The notes: generated by a model not told the origin, from the sequence alone. 64,000 nucleotides of DNA from Epiperipatus broadwayi (GCA_028023455.1 JAQFVV010000017.1:6666098-6730097), one strand, 5' to 3'. Counted from the first letter of the stretch, positions 12,861 to 25,070 are shown. Numbers and translations: made by a program.

Positions 12861-14232
12861 TATTAAACATGTATGAATGTGCTGTATTGTCAACATTGAC
12901 ACATGCATTTAAATAACTATTAACATAATGGTAAACTGCTGTTAGTTGATGTTGCAATTTTCTATTTACTTTCACAGATATCCTATTAGTATTCACGTTT
13001 TATTTGATGTATAATAAAATAAACAACTATTTATCCTATTCTTCTCTTTAATCTCACTGTTTATCTCTGCTATGTGTATATGTTGTAATATTCAGTATTC
13101 TTTACATGACTATTCTGTCTACAATGTCTACTTACATTAAAAAAAAAAAAAATTATTATTCTTATGGCTTTTATATTTATTTATTTTTTAAAGAATGTTT
13201 TAATTTTGTTACAGCAGATTACTTTATTTATTTGCTTCAATTGTAGTGCAAATCGTTACAGGAAAGTGTAAAAGTCTTAATTTCAAATAATTAAATTATC
13301 AGTTAACATCTAAACTAAAAGAAAAACTTATTTGTGTATTAGTTGTGATATAGGATTTGTTCTGAAACAATCTTATAATTTTTTATTATAGTTTAAATCT
13401 AATCTTTCACTCTTCATTTATGTTTTCATGGAAATGAGTTTGTGTCACTCAAGCTAGACAAGAATGGAAGAAGGGCTATGGAGTTTAGTGGATTCGTTAT
13501 TTTACACGTTTTAATTTTTTATATATATAAAAATGAATAATGATTGTGTAAATAGCATTAGATTTTGATTACATAATATTATTTAAAAAAGATTGAATTT
13601 CATATTTGTTTGACTTTGATCATTACTAAAATCATATTACAGCACATAATCACACTTGTGTACATTTATATCTACTGTACACATGGAAATAATTTATCAA
13701 AACATGCAATTTAGCCTACTTTCATAATTGTATTATTGAAAACAAAGTAAATAGCAGTTAAAATATAATAATAAAGAACTTCATAACTAGTTTTCTCCTT
13801 AGGATTATATACTATAATTGATTTTCAATATATTTTGCATAATTCCTCTGTTTTTTTCCATCCAGATTATTTTGTCCTACTGTATATGTTAAATCATCTA
13901 CCCATTTTTTTATTTTTTTTTGGAAATTCTCCCGCAATATATTTCTCATATAATTTTTTTTAGCTTTATATGTTTGCTATTAAGGTTTTTGTATTTATTT
14001 TTATTTTCAATAGTATTTCAATTCACGATATCACTATCATTTGACAACTATTTCTTCTATGAATAGTAGTTGGCATTTATTTGCATAATTATCATAGGCT
14101 ATTGGGTTAGCTTTTAGCTTAACATTAGTGTTGAGTTAATATTGAATTCGGATAGTGTCAAGAAACCTATTAAAATTATTGCACGTATTTTAAGGGGGGG
14201 GGGGTGGAAATACTATTTTACATATTTAGTTT
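12861..14232. other. SRPK intron, plain AT-rich sequence
   Basis: No coding signal. A G run (14195-14204) lies just before the family A repeat. Confidence 0.5.
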
Positions 14233-14700
14233 TAAACAAAGGCAAAACTCTCCATACAGTAGTGCCACTCTGTGCTAACCAGAGTAATCAATAGATGCCA
14301 GAAGGCTTGTGCATAAAATCCCTATCTAGTGCCTACTCATCCAATATCCCCAGACTAGTTTCTGGCTTGTGACCATCATCAGTGAAGAGCCTTGGATTTG
14401 AGAACACTGCACCTAGATCTTAGGATCTAATGCAACCCTCCAGCAGCCACCTTTTAACTCTACTTTACTACAAAACTATGAGAATGAAATTGAAAACACA
14501 AAAATATTTTCAATCTAAACTCAATAGCTTATATAGTCATATGGGTCTGAACTCAATTCAGCACCCATACATTTTAGTGTCTTTGGCTCTTAAACAACCA
14601 TAGCCACCACTATCCTATTAGGCAGGATTGGTGTTAAACCACTAAACTACAATTATGTGTTAGTATGAGATGGTGATCACGTGATGTTTAGTTTTAATTG
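14233..14700 (-). repeat. Family A fold-back repeat, single arm
   Basis: Starts with the family terminus ggcaaaactctccatacagt agtgcc and runs to the distal end gtgatcacgtgatgttta. Internal landmarks shared with other copies: caatatccccagacta, cacctagatcttaggatcta, gcaaccctccagcagccacc and the acgaatgcc-type tail with ccactatcctattaggcagg. Other copies have this arm followed by its inverted complement. Non-coding. Confidence 0.85.
14346..14390 (-). ncRNA. Hammerhead ribozyme-like motif, family A, core intact
   Basis: Minus strand: stem I TCTTCA, CTGATGA (14382-14376), stem II TGGT with GCCA closing a CACAA loop, GAAA (14362-14359), CTAGTC with cleavage expected after GTC, then TGGGGA pairing back to stem I (6 pairs, two of them G-T). 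In most copies stem II is AGC/GCT; here it is TGGT/GCCA, so both strands changed and pairing was kept. Stem III is only ACTAGT, a palindrome that could pair between two molecules. Activity is inferred. Confidence 0.72.
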
Positions 14701-16549
14701 TTATTATTTAACAATTTATTATTAAAGAGAAACAATTTCATTTAAAGCTTTCAAACAGAAGTTTTATAAAAAGTTGGAGTAAGAAAATGACAGGCAATAA
14801 CAAATTAATTATAATTAATTATAGCTTAATCATAACCTGGTCTTAGATAGGAAATTATGCATATAGTTTAATAAATTAAAAGCAGCATTAATATCATGTT
14901 TTTAGAGAAAACAATGAAATTACTTAATACTTTTAATATCTTTTCTCTAAACGTACAGTATTAGTATGCCTTCAATTTGTTATATTTCTGCTATTGAATA
15001 ATAAGAGTTCCTTACAAGTTTAGTTCCTAACTTTGGCACAAATGCCAAAAATTACAATTAGTAGCACAACTTATATACTTTACATTTTAAACTTATTTAT
15101 ATGCCCATACAGTGCAGATGGTTTTATCATGTAAGTATATACCTAATATACAATTAATTTTAAATTCATACATGTGAAGTTGTTGGTACAAAATTAAGAT
15201 TGTATTTAATACTTTCAATGTTTTTTCTGAATATACAATATTAGTATTGCCTTCAATTTTTTACACATCTGTGATGGATTATTAGAGTTGCAAGTTTAGT
15301 GAAATACAGTATAATAGCTTTAGTTCCAGCCTTTTGCACAAATGCCAAAAATCATATATAATTCAAATTATAAATATATTTATATGCATGCAGCACAGAT
15401 ATTTTTAACATGTATATACTTAACTTATGATATAATTTAATTTTAAAATTACACACATCAAGATGTTAAAAAATAATGAACACATACACAAAATCGAATA
15501 ATATATTTATGAAAAATGTGGCAAAATAATAAATTGAGAGAGAACACATGTACATATTAAATCTAGTACATATTAAATCTATGAATGAATGCATATGTGA
15601 ATGTGTTCACTTAATCATTCAAAAATAGAAATTTACCTATTCTTCATTTTTGTTATGACGAAAATTGATAATGATGAATGCAGTAGATATAATGCCTATA
15701 TGACGTTTTTAATTTCAAACGGACATTTATATGTAAAAGCTTTCTCTTAAACTCTTTGTAGAGACAATATTTATTGATCATACAATACTTTAGCTTTTAG
15801 CACTCTTTTACTCATTGCTTTATGAGTCTTGGCAAAGTTTGCAGAGTTTTATTTCATCACTTTCTTTTTTTATTTAATAAAATAAATACTAATGTTGTAA
15901 CAGGAATAAAACAATAATAGAAATAAAATATCGCCTGTTGCAATAGAGAAAACTAATGACCAGATATATGCTCTAAACCACTATCAGTGAATTAAAACTT
16001 TTTAAGTGAATTCCCATGACTATCTTTGATGAAGTATTATTCTTATTTATTGGTTTCAAATCTTCACTTAATCTAATGAAATGAACAGATGGCAAAAACT
16101 ATTGTATATTTCAATTTTATTTTTTTAAAAAAAAACTAGCTACATGGATAAATGTTGTATGCATCAGAGCTGTGGTTTGTCAATGATTATTGGAGTGATT
16201 CAAGATATAAGGAACCTGTGAAATGGAGTTATAATATCTACCATATTTACCAAGCCCTATTTACACTATTCATTGTGTATAAAATACCCATGTTTTGTTG
16301 ATAAACTACAATACATCATATATTTTTAACTAAACTGTAAGAGTGTAGTACTTTTCAACACGTACATAAACACAGATGCTTTTTTGTGTATAGTATGCAT
16401 ATATAAATTAAGATTATAATATAAAAATTTAAAAAGTAATATAGTTGTTAATAAATTGAAAATTTTTTTACATATGTATATTGACTATCAAAACTATATT
16501 AACTATCAAAACATCATAGAATTATCATTTATATGCGTACACAGGTTGT
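14701..16549. other. SRPK intron with a diverged tandem duplication
   Basis: Two units of about 290 bases (about 14925-15190 and 15210-15475) share ordered phrases: atactttaaat/tttctctaaacgta versus tttctgaatata, attagtat-gccttcaatttt, acaaatgccaaaaat (15042 and 15339), and tatttatatgc followed by cagatg/cagata. The rest of the stretch is plain. Confidence 0.6.
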
Positions 16550-16800
16550 TAATATCACTAGCAAACTTTCCATAAACTACTGCCACCAAATGCAAGCTTT
16601 CAGTAATCAATGGATGCAGGAAGATCTAAGTGCAGTGCTCTCAAATCCAAGGTTCCTGATTGATGAAAGCCACAAGCTAGAAACTAATCTGGGGCTATTG
16701 GATGAGTAGGCACTGGATTGGGATTTTATGCAAAAACCTTCCTGCATCCATTGATTACTGAAGGCTTACACTTGGTGGCACTACTATATGGAGAGTTTGC
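16550..16800. repeat. Family A fold-back element, short palindrome
   Basis: Left end caaactttccataaactact gccacc and right end ggtggcactactatatggag agtttg are inverted complements. The arms continue inward (gtaatcaatggatgcaggaag versus cttcctgcatccattgattac). A hammerhead-like motif sits between the arms at 16653-16696. Confidence 0.85.
16653..16696 (+). ncRNA. Hammerhead-like motif, decayed (core C to T)
   Basis: Reads TTGATGA in place of CTGATGA (16660-16666), then stem II AGC/GCT, GAAA, CTAATC and TGGGG. The essential C3 is lost, so cleavage is not expected. Confidence 0.55.
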
Positions 16801-18317
16801 TATTGTTATACATTCACTGAAAAAAAATTAAAAAAATAAATTTGCTATCTATATATATATTTTTTAAATAAAACATGCAGTGAAGTTTCAGATTTTCTTC
16901 ACTTATCACCAGATTATGACCTTTCTGGTTGTTTTGATTGTTTAAAGTTTATATGGAAAGCTTAACGGTATAGCTATCTCATATACCTATGAAATTATAT
17001 GTCTAAACATTTCAAGTTGAATGCTAAGAATTGGTTTATACATTATTAAGTTTCTAAAACATTTAAAATTATAATTATTATAAATAAGTTTTTAGTTTTA
17101 TTGTTTTCATAGTCAAAACCTATATGTAATTTTTTTTCTTCTTATAAAAATTTTTTTTGAAAGAAAGTAAAACTGTGAAGGGAAGCAGGATTAGTTTTTT
17201 TTTTTTTTCTGTATCTTGATAATCCATTTTAATTTTACTTTAATAGAATAGAAAACATTCAATAAGATATCAAAATTATTAAATGCTTTATGTCATCAAT
17301 GACACATTTAAACCCACTTTTAATTCATGAAAGTCTAAATTAATGTATGCATCGATTCAAAGTTTTGAGTTTTATTAGTCTAAATTAATGTATGCATCGA
17401 TTCAAAGTTTTGAGTTTTATTATTATAACATACATTTAATCCGATGACACGATAATATTAATATTATTTTGTTATTAAAAATTAGTGTTTGTAAGAATGC
17501 TTTTTTTTTTCATTGTTTTTATATAGAAATCTATGATATAAATTTAATTAGCCAATGTTAGATACTTAAACTTTCAGACTCTATACTCATCTAGCGACTG
17601 TTTAAATATAAATTTGGAAAGATGGTTTTCCTAAAATAAAAGGAAATACTACCTATATTAGAGAGATTTTGCTTATTTAAAAGATACAAATAAAGCTGTC
17701 TTTACCAAATGACTTATTGGCCAAACAAGAAGGAGTTGGTTTACAAATAAATAATGTGTTTGGAAATTAGCAGTTCACTTAATGGGAACTTAGTTTGATC
17801 ACCAATATTATTGTATGAGCTGTATAATATTTAGAGATAATGAGAAAATAATTATAATTTCCCTGTTTTATTTGGCATACAACATGAGGTCAGTTATATA
17901 GAAGCAATAACTATTTGTATAGTTTATCTCATTAGCTTAGATTTTTCTGATGCAATATATATTAATTTAAAGATATTCATGGACTTTCAGATATAAACAT
18001 GGAAATATAATGGAAATGCTCCATATAATCATTCTAGATAAGGTTTTAGCTACAATGTAATCAGGTGATAACCAATTCAAACGCATAATGCAAGTTGAAA
18101 TCACATGATCTAGTAATAATATTATTTGTCTGATTTATATTAATCAAAAGCAGACCCTTTTACGTTGTAGTATATTTCAATGTTTACATATATTTGTAAT
18201 ATGAACGATAACCCAAATAGAAATATATTTATTTTTTGTTCTTTAAACAGATAACTAATGTTGTAAAAAAGTTGATCACTTATATATAATTTAGTACTGT
18301 ATAATTTGATCTCATAT
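16801..18317. other. SRPK intron, plain, with one exact 45-bp tandem duplication
   Basis: The unit starting agtctaaattaatgtatgca occurs at 17332-17376 and again at 17377-17421 without differences, so the event is recent. Nothing else recognised. Confidence 0.7.
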
Positions 18318-18850
18318 AGATAACTGAATTGGCCAGGAAAGCTATAGAAGAGAATAAAAATATAGACAACACCTCATTATTGAAAGGTTGTTTAGCAGTA
18401 AGAAGAAAAGATGGCATTATTACTAAAACGAAAAATGGAATTATGAAGTATATGGAAAAATTCTACAAAGAACTATATAGTGATAAAAAATAAGAAATCA
18501 GTAACATTTACATCTACTGAAATGCCAAACATTTTAAATGAAGAAATGAGATGTAATTAAATCTATGAAGAGAAAAACTCGAGAAAATGCTGGGATTATT
18601 ATCTATATACAAAATGTTTAAATATTAAAGATGTACTAGATGACTGGCAAAATGCATTAATGACATTAGGTATTTAAGAAAGATGAAGGAGAAGATATTG
18701 AAAATTACAGAACTATCAGTCATTTTATTAGTTCTATGCAAGATTTTTACTAAATCAATTACAAATTATGTACAATGAACTTTGGATTCAATACAACCAT
18801 ACTCATTCTTATGATTTGAGAAAGAAGAAGCTCTGAGGAAAGTATTTGTT
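18318..18850 (+). mobile_element. RTE-like LINE internal fragment
   Basis: Broken + strand frames read KLARKAIEENKNI, VRRKDGIITK and YMEKFYKELYSDKK up to a stop near 18492. Then DDWQNALMTL, ENY-type and ILLVLCKIFTKSI blocks follow in other frames. These are the segment before RT motif 1 and the RT fingers of RTE-type LINEs. Multiple frameshifts. Confidence 0.65.
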
Positions 18851-19013
18851 GTTGTACTGAAACATCAGCTATTTAGCTATTATATTTTTATTACACAGAA
18901 GCTCCGAGAAATAATACTATGAAATCATTTATCTGTGAGAATATTAGAATTAACTATATGTTTTATATATATATATATTCTGAAATATAAATAAAAATTG
19001 CATTATTCGTCAA

Positions 19014-19073
19014 GCATTGGTGGTCGAGAGGTCAGCGATGGCAGTTGTCCCGGGTTCGCGTCCCGGCTGATGC
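19014..19073 (+). pseudogene. tRNA-Gly-derived sequence with deleted anticodon arm
   Basis: GCATTGG at the start pairs with CTGATGC at the end (7 of 7 with two G-T). The T arm CCGGG-TTCGCGT-CCCGG is perfect. D-arm sequence is present, but only about a dozen bases remain where the anticodon arm should be, so it is 60 nt long. Flanked by caag before and atgacaca after, similar to the two other Gly-type copies (27893, 43221). More likely a SINE head than a gene. Confidence 0.6.
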
Positions 19074-19914
19074 TATGACACATGAGGGGAAAAAAAGCAT
19101 TATTTATGAATGGATATGTAGGTGTGGTAGCGGATATATAGGGTAATCGAGATGTTCATTGGAGAAAAGATCTAAAGAGCACCTGCTTTTATTAAAAAGG
19201 GTTCAAAATATGAAACAAAATTGTAAAGATATTAATAATGTATCAGCTTTCGTTTTTTACCATCATAATAAATCATGTATATATGGTTTTAATTTCAATT
19301 ATAATAATGTAAAAATATTGCAAATTGAGAGAAATAACAATAAAAGGAAAATAAAGGAAGCTATGCTGATATATAAATACAAGCAGAACGTAATCAATAG
19401 GTAGGCAGCAAATGTTAAGATCACGGAATTATGCGAAGGTTAACCTTTCAAAGTATTAGTTGAACAAAGACTACGAGTATAGTCAAAAGCGCTCCTAAGT
19501 GATGATTATATTTTTTGTTCTTTTCAAAATTTTTGATTATTGTATTTACTAATATTTAATTATAAGTTTCCGTATATTGCTTTGAGAAATACAGATATCG
19601 ATTTATATATTCTGATATATATATATAAGGTGTACACTTTTAAATGTAATTTAAATTCCTTTGTGTAGTTTGATTAGAAAATAATGGAGTTTTTTTTTTT
19701 TGAAATGTACACTAAAACAAATTTGCCATCAGTTGGTTAAACTTCTGTGTAAAAAACTGTTAACCAATAGGTCTTTTTTTTTGTCACATGTTGCATATGA
19801 TTTGTAATTTTACTGTGATGCTTTCTGGTGAAAACCAGTCTTCTGTTGAAATAGAAAAGATAGCAGTTTTATATACAAGTAATTTTGTGTATGTGTGTAT
19901 ATATATGTATATTA
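19074..19914. other. SRPK intron, plain sequence
   Basis: A short open frame at 19159-19404 (81 codons, Asn/Lys-rich) has no recognisable domain. A tatatata/gtgtgt microsatellite lies at 19893-19915. Otherwise nothing seen. Confidence 0.5.
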
Positions 19915-19960
19915 TATAATTAGCATGCCAATAGCTCTTAAACTTTTCAGAATATCCTTA

Positions 19961-20002
19961 TCCTCAGATCAGTTTCTAGCTCTGGCTTTCATCAGTGAGG
20001 TG
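19961..20002 (-). ncRNA. Hammerhead ribozyme-like motif, left arm, core intact
   Basis: Minus strand: CCTCA, CTGATGA (19995-19989), stem II AGC-CAGA-GCT, GAAA (19976-19973), CTGATC with ATC as an allowed cleavage triplet, then TGAGG. Stem I CCTCA/TGAGG is a perfect 5-bp helix. In family A the equivalent is CCTCA/TGGGG with a G-T pair, so the helix is kept between families. The A-A opposition at the base of stem II is a weak point. Confidence 0.75.
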
Positions 20003-20374
20003 CTAGGATATTCAATCATTGGATTTAAAATACCAAATCAAGCCCAGCACTTTATCTAATGTTTAACTATTAGGTAGAAAATCTGAAAGATGTCCCTATG
20101 TCTTCAAATCCAGCTATCTAACAAATAGCCATAGGGGACTGAACTTGCAATTATTGTTATTGCTCTTAAGGCTTTGGTGATTTTATATTGCTAAAGCTGT
20201 TGATATATGGTGTATCTGAACTTAGTTCAGTCCCATATGGCTATTAAGTTAGATAGCTGGATTTTAAAACATATGAATGTCTGAAAATTTCAGATTTTCT
20301 ACTTAATAGTTTAACATTAGATAAAGTGCTGGGTTTAACCTGGTATTTTAAATTTAATGCTTGAATACCTTAGC

Positions 20375-20416
20375 ATTTCACTGATGAAAGCCAGAGCTAG
20401 AAACTGGTCTGAGGAT
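20375..20416 (+). ncRNA. Hammerhead ribozyme-like motif, right arm
   Basis: CTGATGA (20381-20387), stem II AGC-CAGA-GCT, GAAA (20400-20403), CTGGTC (GTC triplet), then TGAGG. Core and cleavage site are complete. The upstream strand here reads ATTTCA rather than CCTCA, so only TCA/TGA of stem I pairs. Confidence 0.68.
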
Positions 20417-20512
20417 AAGAATATTCTGAAAAGCTTGTTAAAAGCTATTGGCTTGCTCATTATATAACATTTGTAATACAAGCTCATTAAATTAAGTCAC
20501 GTGGTATATATA

Positions 20513-20979
20513 TATGTGTGTGTGTAATGTCAATTTAAAAGAATGATAAATCTAAATTTAAGTCCATGTAGTTCATGAAATTTTTATGTACTCACATATG
20601 ACAATGTGTGTACTTTTTACATTACAGCTTGTAATGTAAAGAAAATTTATTTATTAAATTGGAAACACTCTTGAGGGCATTTTAACTTACTTGTTTGTGA
20701 TAATTGCATATTCAAAATGTAGAGGTTTATCAGTTTCAATTGAGGTTTTTTTAAAAAATCATTTGTCAGGTGCTGAATTATAATTGTTTGATGGGATTCA
20801 CAGAATTTTAGGTTGATAGATTTTTAGATTATTAATTTTCTGAGTCTTCAAGAGAATGATATTGCTTCTTATTTGAAATTAAGAAAAATTAGAAACTATT
20901 CCCTATAATCCAATAGAATCACAAACTGACTGTAAATATTCAACTCTTCAAATAAATAGTTAAATCAGCCAATGAGCTA
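20513..20979. other. SRPK intron, plain sequence
   Basis: No coding or repeat signal recognised up to the LINE start. Confidence 0.45.
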
Positions 20980-20986
20980 ATGGACA

Positions 20987-21637
20987 ATGAAACCACTCTT
21001 TGAAGTACGTTTAAATAGTAGACGTGTAAGATTGTCAAGTTTTTATGAGAAGGTCATATCATTCCACATAAAATCAAACTTACAAATCACTCAGATTCTA
21101 GAAAACTTTGGTTACACTAAATTCTCCATTGCCACCACTGCTTTCGGAGGGGTAGGTTTCATCATTAACAAAAATAAACCACCTAATGATTTCAACATTT
21201 TATACTTAGATGGTAACATAGTCATAATCAAAGTTAACTACAGTGGCTTCATCTTCAACATCCTGTTCATTTATATTCAAAACACACTCAATAATTTTCA
21301 TCACATCATACATACAATAAATATGGTACTATACTCCAACTCATCACCGACACTTCTCCTAGGTGACTTCAATGTGAACTATGCCCACTTCAACAATAAA
21401 TACTTACACCTAATCAATAAAACTCTCATGTGCGGTGAGGGATTTCTGCCCCCGGGATCCTTCTCCTACACACAAAGCTGTAAAAGTCTCATAGATCTTT
21501 TCTATTATTCACCAGAATTGCACTTCCAAATTGAAGCACAGCTTCAACTGGTAACCTACTCAGACCACAAATTATCGAACTTCTTCCTGACAAGACACTT
21601 TACACTGGAGAATACAGTCGCCAAACTCTCCGCATGA
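20987..21637 (+). pseudogene. LINE endonuclease domain
   Basis: 216 codons. Central FGGVGFIINK, LLLGDFNVNY (Asp/Asn), FSYTQ and final TYSDHKLS (Asp/His) are APE endonuclease motifs. The N-terminal Asn and Glu motifs are not evident, so either the 5' end is truncated or the start of the ORF was lost. Ends at TGA overlapping the ATG of the next frame (21634), a -1 shift. Confidence 0.8.
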
Positions 21638-21881
21638 TAACCCGCACAACAGCGACTGAAGCTATCATCTCAGAGTCCTACATTTACTTCAAAAAAATTG
21701 ACATTCTGTCACAACCCATTGAAGTTGCATGGTTTGCATTCATTGAAGTCATACAATCACTCATAAGTAACTACACACGAAAGCTGAAAGGTCCAATTAA
21801 ATTGCTTAATGATTTACAAAACATAAGCTCCAAACTTATCCAAGTAACACAGACAACATTAAAGATATTATTTCCTTAAAA

Positions 21882-23060
21882 TTGAAATACAAAACACAAC
21901 AGGAAAAACTAGCAGAATACCTATCCATCAAGAGAGCAAAATTGTTCCTTGAATCTCAACATTGCTGGACCCGTGGTTACATTCGCTGGGCCCTTGGAAC
22001 ATCAAGAATAAAAAATACACCCTCAATAATTATTTCTAATGGGGAATCCTGGATTGGTCAACAAATGTTGGAAGGCATTAAGCATCACTTCCAGGAAATT
22101 CTTCAAAAAGATCCTGAAACACCACTCACTATATGGAAAAATGAAGAAGTTCCAGACATGCATTGCATAATGGAATCCATGCTACAAAACAAAATCACAT
22201 CCCTTAGGGATCGAATTCATCCTGGGCTTCATGGCATTCCACGCTTCATTCTAGCCCACCTCAGCAAATTTTCAATACCAATTATCCATAGAATGATAGA
22301 CCACCTAACAGATGGAAACAAAATTATCCCCAATCTTTACCCGATTGCCATGGTACCCTTTCTTAAAAAAAATAAACCACCATCGGAGCTCATGAGTCTT
22401 CGACCCATCTCAATGTCCCCTCTAATTATAAAAATCATTGAATCCACTATAAAAGATATCATTCAAGAAGGTATTCTCAAATATATTTTTCCATCCCAGT
22501 TTGCCAAAAAAGGCTCATCAACCACCCTAGCTATGGCCCAAGTTAAATCCCTAGTTGATCACTTAAGAACAAACAGGAAATCTAAACTAATTGCTGTTCA
22601 ATTGGACATAGCTGCCGCATTTGATTCAGTCAGGATCAACATCCTGCTTAAAACTCTGGCTGACTATGCGGTACCCAAGCCATATCTCCAAATCATAAGT
22701 AATCTTCTTAGAAACAGACACATACTGATATCCTTAGATGGAAGAACCACTGACAGTTTCAAACCATCACATTCAATTCCACAAGGATCCCCTCTTAGTG
22801 TGATTCTTTTCATTGCTTACATCAATCCACTCCTGTTAGACATTCAAAGACAACTTCCAGGAGTCTACATTCCCAGACTAAAGAGGGAGATAGTAATCCT
22901 CGCATATATGGATGATGTCTTCATAGTCTTGCCATCACAAAAATATCTTGGTCATCTCAACAAAGTTTTGAATGACTACACTCACCAATATAAACTTTCC
23001 TTCAATCTTCAAAAAATCATCTGCATGGAGAATTGCTACAGGAAAGAAGATTACAACTAA
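21882..23060 (+). pseudogene. LINE reverse transcriptase domain
   Basis: 392 codons with the RT motifs in order: SLRPISMSPLIIKIIE, QFAKKGSST, VQLDIAAAFDSV (motif A, catalytic Asp), IPQGSPLSVILF (motif B), AYMDDVFIVLP (motif C with YMDD; the position is usually YADD in LINEs) and the start of the thumb. All catalytic aspartates are present. The frame ends at 23060 after a shift; the thumb and FLGI block continue in the frame starting before 22972. Confidence 0.88.
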
Positions 23061-24156
23061 CTTCCTTGGACAACCACAGAATTTCCTAGGTATTCCCTTT
23101 CACAAACCACCTACTATCATCACATCACAAATACAAAATGAAATATTAAAATCTGCCAGCAAAATAACAACATCACTTGCTAAGGTTTATCTTTCACTTC
23201 ATGGGAAGGTGGCCTTACTCAACATGGTCCTTTTCCCCAAAATTAATTATTACCTCCCAATTATTAAACCTACCAAAATCTTTGTCAGTAAAATTAATTC
23301 ACTTTGCTCTAGGTTGTTCTGGGGTGGGAAAACTGTTGCCATCAGTCTAGAAGGCATGCGCCGTCCCTGCTGGCTGAATGGTCTTTCACTCCACTCCCCC
23401 TATACATTTTTTCTCCAAAAAAGCCACAATCTTATTCATAAATTAACCCTTATTTTTGACAACTTCCAAGTCTATATGCCAGTTGACCCCACCGACCGAC
23501 CACCACCTCTCAAACAGGATTGGATATCATCCTTAACCTCTGCTTCTCAATGCCTTTACAACTGTCCTGCAACTGCTTGTTCCTCCAAAATGAAATACTA
23601 AGATGCATATAATCTACAGCATCCTCAAACATATTCTCCTATTTGCAGACTTAACTTATCCAACAAGAAAATCATATCACAGTTTAAATTTTGGAGCCTC
23701 GAAGCAAAATTCCTGGACTTCATAATTAAAATAAATCTTGATGCCCTACCAACTAAATGGTTTTTGGTAAACAGAAGAGGATTCAATAACATTGACCCAC
23801 TATGCCAACTCTGTGGCCGGGAATCAGAGACATTTGAGCACATTTTAAACATCTGCCCCAATCTCAACAGTATCAGACAATTAATCCACACAAACTCAAA
23901 GATCAACTTTCAAATAATTAACTCAATCCAGCACTGCCTTGGCACAAAAACATTTGCATGGATAAGACTATCCACATTCCTCACCTTTTCCATCTGGTCC
24001 GTCCGCTGCAAGCTAGCCTTTGAAGGAGCTCATTTAAATCCTCTCCAACTCTTCATTAACATCATCAACAATATCAAAAAAAGGGATGAAATCCTCTCTA
24101 CCTCTACGGCCTTCTTTGAGACATGGAGACTGTTTGAAGTCCCGTTACAACAATAA
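22972..24156 (+). pseudogene. LINE C-terminal region with zinc-knuckle
   Basis: The frame to 23601 carries FLGIPFHKPP, LSLHGKVALLNMVLFPKINYY and LFWGGKTVA; it stops at 23601 and resumes to 24156. There it has WFLVNRRGF, then the finger LCQLCGRESETFEHILNICP (C-x2-C-x7-8-H-x4-C), the zf-RVT type found at the C-terminus of several LINE clades. The final TAA is at 24154-24156. Confidence 0.78.
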
Positions 24157-24456
24157 TGCAAACACTGCAACAAACTCACATCAAACCCACCATCAAAAAG
24201 CAATATATTTATCATCCCAATAAATACTCTATGGTCACTCTAAGCATCAACCTGTTGCAGAAACACAATGTCGTTCAATTGAAATACTGCAACCACTATC
24301 AAAACAAAGTTGTATAAGATAGACCAATGTCCACATAATAATACATGCATGAGAACTCTTAACCTTTTAACCAAGCTTAACCTGTTATCCTGTATATCAT
24401 AATACTATGTATATTTTGTGTTAAATAAATTTCTTGATAAAAAAAAGGTCATATCA

Positions 24457-24560
24457 TCTTCACTTTCAACCATTATCAATCCATTGCAGGATGAAGGTAT
24501 CTCCCAGTTCAATTCATCTCCGATTTCTAGCCTCTCTTTTATTTCTAGGTCATATGTAAG
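24457..24560 (-). mobile_element. RTE-like LINE 3' terminal fragment
   Basis: Complement of the last 90 bases of the RTE-like family (accattatcaatccattgca ggatgaaggt), directly after the A-tail of the upstream LINE. The LINE above appears to have inserted close to it. Confidence 0.65.
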
Positions 24561-24982
24561 TCTTATAAAAGACATAGGCTAAATAAGAAGGAAGATGTTC
24601 ACAAAAGTTACTATTTAAAATCATCATCATAACAGAAAATGATTTACTTTCAATAGGACATCAATAATCGCCACCAAGTGTAAATTTCATTCTCATTATC
24701 AAGCGACAAGTTTTTAAAAAAAAATGTGAGTGAATGTCTATTTACATATTATGTACATATGAACAATAATTTGTAACCTTTTTTTAAATATATATATATA
24801 CCTTATTAATTTTTGTTTATATTTAAAGCATTGCTTTATAGGCTTTCCCCTATTTTTAAGTCTTAAAATAGTTTTTAATTTTTACTAAATTTTTTTTTTT
24901 ATATATAATAAGAATTAGAAAATATTTTAATATGTTTTATTTCATTAATTTATTTATTTAATTACTTTTTTTTTCTTTATAG
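24561..24982. other. SRPK intron end, polypyrimidine tract
   Basis: AT-rich. The T-rich tract (24965-24982) leads to the acceptor ttatag. No gene. Confidence 0.6.
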
Positions 24983-25070
24983 GTTCGTGATACTGATGTG
25001 ACTGATCCTAAAAAGGAAAAATTTGCCCAACTTTTAGATGATTTTAAAACATCAGGAATCAATGGCACTC
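24983..25070 (+). CDS. SRPK kinase, internal exon b (N-lobe beta strands)
   Basis: Encodes 29 residues plus one base: VRDTDVTDPKKEKF then LLDDFKTSGINGT. In SRPKs this segment follows the helix C region (LLKC-VR-DTD-DP) and carries the loop and strands before the hinge. The incoming phase is 0 after TGT of the previous exon. The acceptor is a long T tract ending in ttatag. The donor is GTATCC, a weak match to the usual GTRAGT. The last base C joins AT of exon 32397-32503 to make His. The exon has the same length (88 bp) as the first one. Assignment rests on the continuous family sequence across three junctions. Confidence 0.93.

Larger units (their letters stand above)
19915..20512. repeat. 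Family A-prime fold-back element, two full arms
   Basis: A palindrome of about 550 bases. Left arm from ccaatagctctta aacttttcag through catagggactgaact-type sequence. Right arm, its reverse complement, from tcagtcccatatggctat to ctgaaaagcttgttaaaagc and tattggc. Each arm contains a hammerhead-like motif, on opposite strands. A partial relative (ccaatagctcaaacaagctt; tttgtaaatacaagctcat) lies at 35570-35700. Confidence 0.85.
20980..24447 (+). mobile_element. LINE with APE endonuclease, RT and C-terminal zinc finger, nearly complete
   Basis: One 3.5-kb + strand element of clearly higher G+C than its surroundings. Domains in order: APE endonuclease (20987-21637), connector (21634-21879), RT fingers/palm/thumb (21882-23060), C-terminal region (22972-23601) with a conserved FLGIPF and LSLHGKVALLN block, and a CCHC finger (23764-24156). 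It ends with a 290-base untranslated tail and an A run (24439-24447). Only a few frameshifts or stops separate the frames, so it is younger than the other LINEs here. The FLGI...LSL.GK...LLN...C-terminal layout resembles L1/Tx1-type elements, but the clade is not certain. The 5' end may be truncated, since the first endonuclease motif is missing. Confidence 0.85.
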
